Below are positions 1-5,727 of a stretch of DNA of 9,513 bases, in pieces. The notes under the pieces were generated by a model. It was not told the origin of the DNA and ran no database searches. It was given only the letters and a program-made list of their open reading frames with translations. The first letter of the stretch is position 1, and every line of letters begins with the position of its first letter. The stretch covers positions 1-9,513 of the forward strand of contig CAZFUY010000107.1 in NCBI GenBank assembly GCA_964522445.1, read 5' to 3'. The DNA is from CAZFUY01 sp964522445 (GTDB lineage: Bacteria; Pseudomonadota; Gammaproteobacteria; SZUA-229). The translations under genes and the position numbers were made by a program.

Positions 1-619
1 ATCCTAATGCGCCCAGGCCTGACAGGAATAACAGGAATGGTGCTGGTAGTGGGACAGTTGTGATATTGCTGGAATTTAATGCGCCTACCATAGATAGTGA
101 TGCAGAACCCTCACCAAGTAATACGCGAAAATCCCCCAATGTTTCATTGGCTGCTAGCCCTAGGTCATCAAGGTCTACAAAAGCAACGTTTAGTGCGTAG
201 CTGGCAAATGCATCGGTTACCCAGTACCCATCAATTACTTGGCTTGTATAAGTAGCTGTTGTTGACCCATCTATTGAGAAGTTTGCTGATCCAGCAAAAA
301 AGAATGCCAGGTCATTACTGTCGCCATTAAAGGCATTGTTGTCAGTAAATGCTAAATCGACGTAAGCGCCAGTATCTAAGCTAAGGACGAAGGTGCCTTC
401 AGCATTAGTGCCGGTATCAGTTAAATCAGAAGCTAATTGTGATTGGCTTATGATATCGCTAGCTGTGGCAGAGTTGTAATTGAGGAAATTGCCTGATGAA
501 GCAACTAGTTGATCCACAAATGCGTTGTCTGCAAAATTAATACCGCCAACAGAAGCAGCAGATATATTAAATGAAGCCATTGATAAGCTGGCAAGTAGAG
601 TTAAAGTTATATTTTTCAT
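1..619 (-). CDS. Secreted protein with VPLPA-type PEP-CTERM sorting signal (C-terminus cut by window edge)
   Basis: Reading the minus strand from ATG at 619 gives 206 codons without a stop, running off the left edge. A Shine-Dalgarno AGGA lies 8 nt before the ATG. Residues 1-21 (MKNITLTLL..., cleavage near ISA-AS) look like a signal peptide. The body is rich in Gly, Ser, Asn, Asp and Thr and lacks Cys, as usual for surface or matrix proteins. The key feature is residues 189-206, VPLPAPFLLFLSGLGALG: the VPLPA motif followed by the start of a hydrophobic helix. The basic tail expected after the helix lies outside the window. In the PEP-CTERM/exosortase family this tripartite tail directs export and processing by an exosortase, often in exopolysaccharide-producing bacteria. 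The gene follows the small secreted protein by 33 nt and is probably co-transcribed with it from the sigma-54 promoter at 987-1002. The function of the body is not recognised. The sorting signal is strong, but the exosortase is not in view. Confidence 0.85.
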   Translation of the reverse strand, partial: MKNITLTLLASLSMASFNISAASVGGINFADNAFVDQLVASSGNFLNYNSATASDIISQSQLASDLTDTGTNAEGTFVLSLDTGAYVDLAFTDNNAFNGDSNDLAFFFAGSANFSIDGSTTATYTSQVIDGYWVTDAFASYALNVAFVDLDDLGLAANETLGDFRVLLGEGSASLSMVGALNSSNITTVPLPAPFLLFLSGLGALG

Positions 620-652
620 TTTAGAATTCCTGTAAATGTAAGTTTCCTTAAG

Positions 653-949
653 TTAATTAAAGCGACTTGCAGGGCTAGGTAGTACAACTGCAGGCTCTGT
701 TGTTACAATAACAGGCTCAACAGCAGGAGGTGTGGGTGTCGCTACTTGCGCGACAACAACACGACTAGCTAATATAGTTTCTCTAACATTAACTTTAGGT
801 TGGCTAACAGAAGCGGGTGCAACCTGAATAACAGGTCCTGCAGCAGGCTTAATTCCCTGTGTCCATACGCCCCATGTGTAAACAGAATCATCAGCTGCAA
901 ATGTTTGTAGTGGGAGTAATAGTACTAACCCCAGCAGTAATTTTTTCAT
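653..949 (-). CDS. Small secreted Pro/Val/Ala-rich protein, function unknown
   Basis: 98 residues with a good Shine-Dalgarno (GAGG, 5 nt before ATG). Residues 1-18 are a textbook signal peptide: two lysines, a Leu-rich core and TFA before the probable cut, so the mature protein is exported. Residues 23-38 hold an aromatic stretch, VYTWGVWTQGIKPAAG, which looks like the structured or conserved part. From about residue 40 the chain is low-complexity in Val, Pro, Ala and Thr and ends in SPASRFN, so it is likely extended or disordered. I do not recognise the family. It is the first gene of the two-gene minus-strand unit with the VPLPA-CTERM protein and sits about 27 nt after the predicted sigma-54 start point. 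The PAAG at residues 35-38 resembles the di-alanine sites cut by LapG-type proteases, one of which is encoded at 2789-3472. That match is short and could be chance in an Ala-rich protein. Confidence 0.8.
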   Translation of the reverse strand: MKKLLLGLVLLLPLQTFAADDSVYTWGVWTQGIKPAAGPVIQVAPASVSQPKVNVRETILASRVVVAQVATPTPPAVEPVIVTTEPAVVLPSPASRFN

Positions 950-986
950 ATCGACCTCGATTTGTAATTTTTGCCTGGATTTAACT

Positions 987-1002
987 TGCTAATTTTGTGC
1001 CA
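987..1002 (-). promoter_or_regulatory. Sigma-54 (RpoN) -24/-12 promoter for the 949-to-1 operon
   Basis: The minus strand reads TGGCACAAAATTAGCA. The GG and GC pairs are exactly 10 nt apart, and it matches the sigma-54 consensus TGGCACG-N4-TTGCA at all but two defined positions, with the preferred C just before it. The predicted transcription start is near 976, giving a leader of about 27 nt to the ATG at 949 with a strong Shine-Dalgarno in it. Sigma-54 control needs an enhancer-binding activator. In PEP-CTERM bacteria the PrsK/PrsR pair is a known candidate, but neither gene is in this window. Confidence 0.75.
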
Positions 1003-1283
1003 GTCAGTTGTTGGTAATAATAAAAACAGTAAGTTACAAAGATATGAAAGCCAGTAGGGTTTTTGATTTTTATCTGGAGATATTATCTTTGACCGATCAA
1101 TTATAAGGAAATTTATATGAATTAATATAACCTGTTTGTATTATTAAATTATATGATGAGTAATATATAAAAGGCTTTAAGGATTTAAAGTTATAAAAAT
1201 CAGTAGTTTATGGCTGTCGTATAAAAGAATTTGATTATATTTTAATAAATGATTTTATGATGAATGGTTTTAAAGGAGCTTTT
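1003..1283. other. AT-rich intergenic control region
   Basis: This is most of the 412-nt gap between the barrel gene and the small-protein operon. It is very AT-rich, and I see no open frame beyond a few codons and no RNA gene. It lies upstream of the sigma-54 promoter at 987-1002, where an activator's enhancer sites would be expected. The only internal symmetry I see is a short palindrome at 1175-1190 (CTTTAA-GGAT-TTAAAG). No known activator site is recognised. Confidence 0.5.
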
Positions 1284-1355
1284 CTGGAAATGGTGTATTT
1301 GTAAGGATCACCGACAATAATAGTGACATTTGTCGGTGATCCTTACGATTTCCAG
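1284..1355. repeat. Long two-part inverted repeat downstream of the barrel gene
   Basis: The inner arms 1301-1317 and 1330-1346 are a perfect 17-bp inverted repeat (GTAAGGATCACCGACAA and its complement) around a 12-nt loop. Outer arms 1284-1291 and 1348-1355 (CTGGAAAT / ATTTCCAG) add 8 more pairs, with 9 unpaired nt (1292-1300) on the left and one on the right. It begins 6 nt past the barrel gene's stop. Read on the minus strand no T-run follows, so it is not a classic terminator for that gene. Read on the plus strand it is followed by six T at 1358-1363, so it could stop antisense transcription into the barrel gene. It could also be a transcript-stabilising hairpin, a protein-binding site or a small mobile palindrome. 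Confidence 0.8.
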
Positions 1356-1361
1356 TGTTTT

Positions 1362-2615
1362 TTAGAAATAACGCCTTAAATTAACTTCACTAACCAGCTG
1401 GTCGTAGTTAAATGAAGTTACATTTGAGTCATTGTCTTTATAACTAACCTGTCCGTTTAATGCCCAGGATTTTAGAGTGCCTGATTTGAAGTTATGGCTA
1501 ACACCAATGGTTAATTTTGATTCAGTTTCATCGCGAATTATTCCGCCTGTCCCTGTACCCGCCGCTTTATACTCATATTTACGGCTGCTTAGATTTATAT
1601 AAGCAAGGCCATTTTTCCACACATTCATCTGGCTGCCGAGGTAAATTTCAGTACCGGTTGAATTCAGGCTGCCATCATCTGCGCCATTTGAGTGATAGCG
1701 AATGCCACCATTAATACCGGTAGTTTGTTTTTTGAAGAATTTAGAAATACCAAAATCATACATTTTGCTGATACCGTCCAGTCCTTCATTGCCGCTGTCA
1801 TATTCATTAACAGACAACAGGCTTTCGAATGATAGCTCAAGGTCATTAGCAAACGTCAATTTAAGTAATGGATTCAGCCCTACATTGGAAGAATAAGGGT
1901 TGCCCGCAAAAAATATTTTATCGAGTTTAAAATTAAACTGAAACTCCCAGTTTTCTTTTAAAACCAGTGCAGGCCCAGTTTTCAGGCTAATTAATTGTAC
2001 ATTGTAATCACTTTCAGTGCTGGTGGTGTAAGACTTATCATAAGCTGTAAATTGAGTGTTCCATTCAAAATCAATCAGGTTATCACCGGACTTTATAGGG
2101 CTGGATGAACGAGAACTATGTGAAAAACTAAGCATACCAACAATGCCTCCACCAGTTTTCTCGGTAGTGCTACCGCTACTGGCTGTTTCAGCGCTTGGGC
2201 CAAGTGTCACATTGCTGTCATTAAAGATACCAGCAGAGATATAAAAAGATGATGATGTGCGTTTAGCTGAGATTTTCTCATCACTGCCAAGTTGAGCCAG
2301 ATAGCCTGTAATGGAAAGCTTTACGCTTTCAGGTGTTTCGGGATCATTCAAAACTTTAGTTAACTGGTCGCGAGCGTCCTGAAAACGTCGTGCCTGGTGG
2401 TAAGCGATACCTAACTCAAGGCGTGCTCGATTAAGGCCGGGTTGATCGCTAAGAATAGTTTCAAATACCTTGATAGAATCAAAAACTTTCCCGCTTTCAC
2501 GAAGCTCCATGGCTTCTTTAAATAATAGCTCGGGGTCGAGAGCCTCTTCAGCGTATGCTGTAGAAGTTAAAATAGTTGCGCAAACCATTGCCGATGCAGC
2601 TAAATGCTTAAACAT
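1362..2615 (-). CDS. TPR-domain outer-membrane beta-barrel protein, Slam-like architecture
   Basis: 417 residues; Shine-Dalgarno GAGGA lies 7 nt before the ATG. Residues 1-22 form a signal peptide ending AYA before EE. Residues about 27-110 are helical TPR-like repeats (LFKEAMELRESGKVFDSIKV, then RARLELGIAYHQARRFQDAR). From about residue 120 to the end the chain alternates polar and hydrophobic residues with many aromatics in Gly/Ser/Asn-rich loops, and ends in LRRYF, a C-terminal aromatic beta-signal typical of barrels inserted by the BAM machinery. A periplasmic TPR domain followed by a barrel is the layout of surface lipoprotein assembly modifiers (Slam, DUF560), which move cargo to the cell surface; the length is slightly below theirs. 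The assignment to that family is by architecture and TPR style only. It could equally be an uncharacterised porin-like or polysaccharide-export barrel. A candidate sigma-54 promoter lies at 2735-2750. It is divergent from the LapG-like gene. Confidence 0.8.
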   Translation of the reverse strand: MFKHLAASAMVCATILTSTAYAEEALDPELLFKEAMELRESGKVFDSIKVFETILSDQPGLNRARLELGIAYHQARRFQDARDQLTKVLNDPETPESVKLSITGYLAQLGSDEKISAKRTSSSFYISAGIFNDSNVTLGPSAETASSGSTTEKTGGGIVGMLSFSHSSRSSSPIKSGDNLIDFEWNTQFTAYDKSYTTSTESDYNVQLISLKTGPALVLKENWEFQFNFKLDKIFFAGNPYSSNVGLNPLLKLTFANDLELSFESLLSVNEYDSGNEGLDGISKMYDFGISKFFKKQTTGINGGIRYHSNGADDGSLNSTGTEIYLGSQMNVWKNGLAYINLSSRKYEYKAAGTGTGGIIRDETESKLTIGVSHNFKSGTLKSWALNGQVSYKDNDSNVTSFNYDQLVSEVNLRRYF

Positions 2616-2734
2616 TTATAGTTCCTCATTTAATAAATATAATCTACTTTACAGAATTTCCTGCAGATATTGACCTTTATTGGGAATTTTTTCAAGATAA
2701 ACAGACCACCTATCAGGCTTTTCCTGTTATGTTC

Positions 2735-2750
2735 TGCCTTGACTGTGCCA
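2735..2750 (-). promoter_or_regulatory. Candidate sigma-54 promoter for the barrel gene
   Basis: The minus strand reads TGGCACAGTCAAGGCA. The -24 half TGGCAC is perfect and GG and GC are exactly 10 nt apart, but the -12 half is AGGCA instead of TTGCA, so it is weaker than the site at 987-1002. The predicted start is near 2724, leaving a leader of about 109 nt before the ATG at 2615. Both sites share TGGCACA, and each lies upstream of a minus-strand gene for an envelope protein. It sits in the 173-nt divergent region that must also hold the promoter of the plus-strand LapG-like gene, for which I see no convincing sigma-70 site. Confidence 0.5.
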
Positions 2751-2788
2751 TTGATAGCACCTAATGTTTTAGGCAAATTTAATAATAA

Positions 2789-3472
2789 ATGGCATGGAAG
2801 CAAATTATTGGTAGCATGTATATGCCCTGTTTTTTCAGTTATTCATTACATATAAGAATTATTAAGCTGTTTTTAATTTTTTGTTTAGCCATCATGCCAT
2901 GCACCGCATGGTCAGGTCTTTTTGGTTATAAAGAAACTATAAAGACAAATATGAAAATATTTCCTCAGTGGCTTTCTGTGCTGGAAAGGCATATTAAAAC
3001 TAATGTGCCTGAGGGTAAGTGTCAAACCAGAATGCTTGATTCATGTCATGTAAAGAAGTGGCATCAATTTATTAAAAGTATTCGTTCATTATCACGGTCT
3101 GAGCAAATAATACGTGTCAATAAATTTGCTAATGAACAGGAATATATATTGGATATTGAAAATTATGGGCTGGAAGATTACTGGGCAACTCCAAGACAGT
3201 TTTTATATAACAATGGTGATTGTGAAGATTATGCTATAACCAAAATGTTATCGCTTAAGCAATTAGGTTTTAAAGAGTCTGATATGAGAATTGTGGTACT
3301 ACAGGATACCAATCTTCGTATTCCGCATGCTGTTTTAGCGGTAAAATATAAAAATGACACAGTGATTATGGATAATCAAATTGAAGAAGTGGTTTCACAT
3401 AGGCATATTGTTCATTATGTGCCCATTTACTCCGTAAATGAAAAAAACTGGTGGATGTATTTGCCCAATTAA
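2789..3472 (+). CDS. LapG-like transglutaminase-type periplasmic cysteine protease (BTLCP family)
   Basis: 227 residues, the usual size for LapG. An N-terminal hydrophobic segment at about 23-41 (IIKLFLIFCLAIMPCTAW) looks like an export signal. The start is uncertain: no clear Shine-Dalgarno precedes 2789, and starts at 2816 or 2822 would give a more normal signal peptide. The catalytic core is clear: YWATPRQFL (131-139), then GDCEDYA with nucleophile Cys145, His180 in IPHAVLAV, and Asp195 in IMDNQI, matching the LapG Cys-His-Asp triad. Asp144 and Glu146, beside the Cys, match the residues that bind calcium in LapG. LapG cuts large surface adhesins at a di-alanine site near their N-terminus, releasing cells from biofilm. 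It is normally restrained by the c-di-GMP receptor LapD, encoded next to it. Here the next gene, 12 nt on, is a degenerate HD-GYP sensor instead. No RTX-type adhesin is in the window. Confidence 0.88.
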   Translation: MAWKQIIGSMYMPCFFSYSLHIRIIKLFLIFCLAIMPCTAWSGLFGYKETIKTNMKIFPQWLSVLERHIKTNVPEGKCQTRMLDSCHVKKWHQFIKSIRSLSRSEQIIRVNKFANEQEYILDIENYGLEDYWATPRQFLYNNGDCEDYAITKMLSLKQLGFKESDMRIVVLQDTNLRIPHAVLAVKYKNDTVIMDNQIEEVVSHRHIVHYVPIYSVNEKNWWMYLPN

Positions 3473-3484
3473 AATGATAAATAT

Positions 3485-5521
3485 ATGAACTTTATTACCA
3501 AATCCCCTGCACGTACAGGCCTTATATTGCTGCTATTATTTTTTATAATTAGTCTGGCGTTAATTATGAAATATGCTGAAAAAGAACGTCAGCGTGATTT
3601 GTTAAACTGGCAGTCACGATTAGGTATTCTTGCTGATATGCGCAAAGCTTCAGTAGAAAACTGGTTAAATGATCGAAAAAATAAACTTAAGGCAGTCTCT
3701 TCAAATCCAACGCTTCAGTTGTATCTATCTCAATATGAAGAATTTAAGAATAATAAAGATAATATTGGCCTTGCTCAATTCTCACACGTAAGAAATTTAT
3801 TACATGCGACTGCGGAGCGATTTGATTTTACTGGTTTAAAATCGGGGTCGATTAATACAGAAAATAATTCAGCTAATAGTCCGGGTTTAGCGGTGCTTTC
3901 TAAAAAAGGGGAGCTACTTTTTTCTACAAAAGGATTTTTAAAAGATCTTTCTTTGCATAAAACAATAATTGAAGCTGCTCTAATATCAGGTAAAGAACAG
4001 TTTATAGATATGTTTTCTATTAATAATAAATATATGAGATATGGTTATGTAATGCCTGTTTTTCATATACAAAGAATGCAGTTTCAGAAACCTGTGGGCG
4101 CAGTTATGGTTTTATTTGACCCTAAAGTTGCGTTATTTGGAAAACTACAGAATCTTCATTTGAACACAGATAGTGATGAAACATTGTTGTTGAAGGCGGG
4201 AGAAAATAGCACGATATTTATAAGTCCTTTGAGGGGAGTGTTTAATATATTTTATCAAATATCAAAAGATAATCTGGATTTGGCTGAAAATTTTGCTGTT
4301 AGTAAACCGGGTGCTTTTTTACAGGCAAAAGATTATAGAAATAAAAATGTTCTGTTAACTGCCCGGAAAATAGAGAATACCCCCTGGATATTAATGCAGA
4401 AAATAGATGCAGAAGAAGCGCTTGAAGAATCTAATTCTCATCAGCAATTTGTTTTAATAAATTTCTCGCTGTTGTCAGTTTTAATCGTTGCTTTATTTGT
4501 TGCAGTTTGGCGACATAGTACCAGTGTTAGATTGCAGAAAATGACAACTGAGCTTGAATCAAGAACCGTTTTGTTAAATGCAGTTACAGATAATATTAAT
4601 GAGCATATATTTTTAGTTGATAATGAAGGGCATTTTGTATTTTCTAACTCATCGCTGTCAAATAGTTTAAATGTTAAGGCTGATGATCTGACAGGAAAAA
4701 ACATGGCCAATGTTTTTGGTCCTGATGTATCTGAAAAATTACAGTCATTAAAATGTGCGCATGATGATATTGCGCAAGGCTGCATAATTCCCCTGTCATT
4801 AGCAGATACGGAAAGTGTTTACCATGTGTCATCTGATGTGCTGCAACAGGGCGAATATAAAAATGCTAATTTATACGTATTGCATGATATAACCAGTCTT
4901 AAGAGTGCGCAGGAAAAACGAGATCGATTGGCGCGAGGAATTATATCAACACTGGTTAAGGCTGTTGATTTATATGACCCGCATTGTGTTGATCATTCAG
5001 AGCGAACCCGAGAAGTTGCAGTTGATATTGCTCATGAATTAAAGTTATCAGAAACACGTTGTGAGGCGCTAGAGATGTCAGCATTGTTAGCAAACATAGG
5101 CAAGCTATTTGTACCAAAAGAAATCCTGATAAAAATGGATGCGCTATCAGAAGATGAAAGTAAAATACTTCGAAAGCATATTGAGTTTGCGGTTGATATT
5201 TTGAAACAGCTCGAGTTTGAAGGGCCTGTTGTAGAAATTATTGCACAGAAAAATGAAAATCTTGATGGCAGCGGTTACCCTAAAGGCTTAATGGGCGATG
5301 ATATTATGCTTGAATCACGTATTTTGGCTGTTGCCAATGCCTTTGTTGCCATGGCAAGTTCTCGAGCATACCGGCAGGGGCGGCCAATAAAAGAGGTTGT
5401 AGATATTTTATTAGAGCAGACAGACAGTCATTATGACCGTCATGTGGTTGCAGCATTGTTCCATATTGCTGAAAACAAGAGTGACTGGAAAAAATGGCAG
5501 GTTGTTAATCAGGCAACTTAG
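3485..5521 (+). CDS. Two-TM sensor with periplasmic domain, PAS and degenerate HD-GYP domain
   Basis: 678 residues. TM1 spans about 12-29 and TM2 about 323-342. Between them lies a periplasmic region of some 290 residues that looks like a Cache-type sensor. After TM2 comes a short helical linker (no obvious HAMP), a PAS domain at about 362-472, and an HD-GYP domain at about 480-660. The HD-GYP fold is evident (DHSERTRE, LLANIGK, ENLDGSGYPKGL, SSRAYR), but the metal centre is broken. The HD pair is Ala536-Asn537; the HH before E-x-x-DGSGYP is Lys589-Asn590; the Asp of the VADAF motif is Asn618. His504, His565 and GSGYP remain. Active HD-GYP enzymes hydrolyse c-di-GMP, so this one is probably a receptor or scaffold. 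The gene starts 12 nt after the LapG-like gene with no strong ribosome site, suggesting one operon and coupled translation. The inferred role is control of the protease in place of LapD. Whether it still binds c-di-GMP cannot be read from sequence. Confidence 0.88.
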   Translation: MNFITKSPARTGLILLLLFFIISLALIMKYAEKERQRDLLNWQSRLGILADMRKASVENWLNDRKNKLKAVSSNPTLQLYLSQYEEFKNNKDNIGLAQFSHVRNLLHATAERFDFTGLKSGSINTENNSANSPGLAVLSKKGELLFSTKGFLKDLSLHKTIIEAALISGKEQFIDMFSINNKYMRYGYVMPVFHIQRMQFQKPVGAVMVLFDPKVALFGKLQNLHLNTDSDETLLLKAGENSTIFISPLRGVFNIFYQISKDNLDLAENFAVSKPGAFLQAKDYRNKNVLLTARKIENTPWILMQKIDAEEALEESNSHQQFVLINFSLLSVLIVALFVAVWRHSTSVRLQKMTTELESRTVLLNAVTDNINEHIFLVDNEGHFVFSNSSLSNSLNVKADDLTGKNMANVFGPDVSEKLQSLKCAHDDIAQGCIIPLSLADTESVYHVSSDVLQQGEYKNANLYVLHDITSLKSAQEKRDRLARGIISTLVKAVDLYDPHCVDHSERTREVAVDIAHELKLSETRCEALEMSALLANIGKLFVPKEILIKMDALSEDESKILRKHIEFAVDILKQLEFEGPVVEIIAQKNENLDGSGYPKGLMGDDIMLESRILAVANAFVAMASSRAYRQGRPIKEVVDILLEQTDSHYDRHVVAALFHIAENKSDWKKWQVVNQAT

Positions 5522-5563
5522 AATAAGAAAATTATAATATACTGTTTGTGTTTTGATCGGCAG

Positions 5564-5591
5564 AGCGACATTATTAAGCGTTTATGTCGCT
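5564..5591. repeat. 8-bp inverted repeat between sensor and ATPase genes
   Basis: AGCGACAT at 5564-5571 pairs with ATGTCGCT at 5584-5591 around a 12-nt loop, 42 nt past the sensor's stop codon. No T-run follows on the plus strand, so it is a poor intrinsic terminator. It may be a regulatory site or a weak transcript-end hairpin. It contains CGACA-N14-TGTCG, also present inside the large inverted repeat at 1284-1355. The rest of the 206-nt gap is AT-rich, with no convincing promoter. Confidence 0.4.
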
Positions 5592-5727
5592 ATAAATACA
5601 ACTTCCATTAGAGAAGCATGATATCTTATGTTACACATAATGGTAGTTATAAAAATACAGGCTAGTTGCTTGTTTTTAAACAATAAAATTAGAAATAAAT
5701 CGAGTTTGTCAGGAGAAATTTTTAGCC

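Noticed and set aside
1301..1346. Perfect hairpin as an intrinsic terminator of the barrel gene
   Set aside because: On the minus strand the stem is followed by AAATACACC, not a T-run, so the classic form is absent.
2670..2698. TTGACC with a loose -10 as a sigma-70 promoter for the LapG-like gene
   Set aside because: The -35 half is good, but no convincing TATAAT-like hexamer follows at 16-18 nt.
2670..2855. Plus-strand open frame of 61 codons from TTG with a signal-like hydrophobic stretch
   Set aside because: It overlaps the start of the LapG-like gene in another frame, has a TTG start without a ribosome site, and lies over the divergent promoter region.
4441..4785. 114-codon open frame antisense to the sensor gene
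   Set aside because: It lies wholly inside a well-supported coding sequence, with no ribosome site and no recognisable domain.
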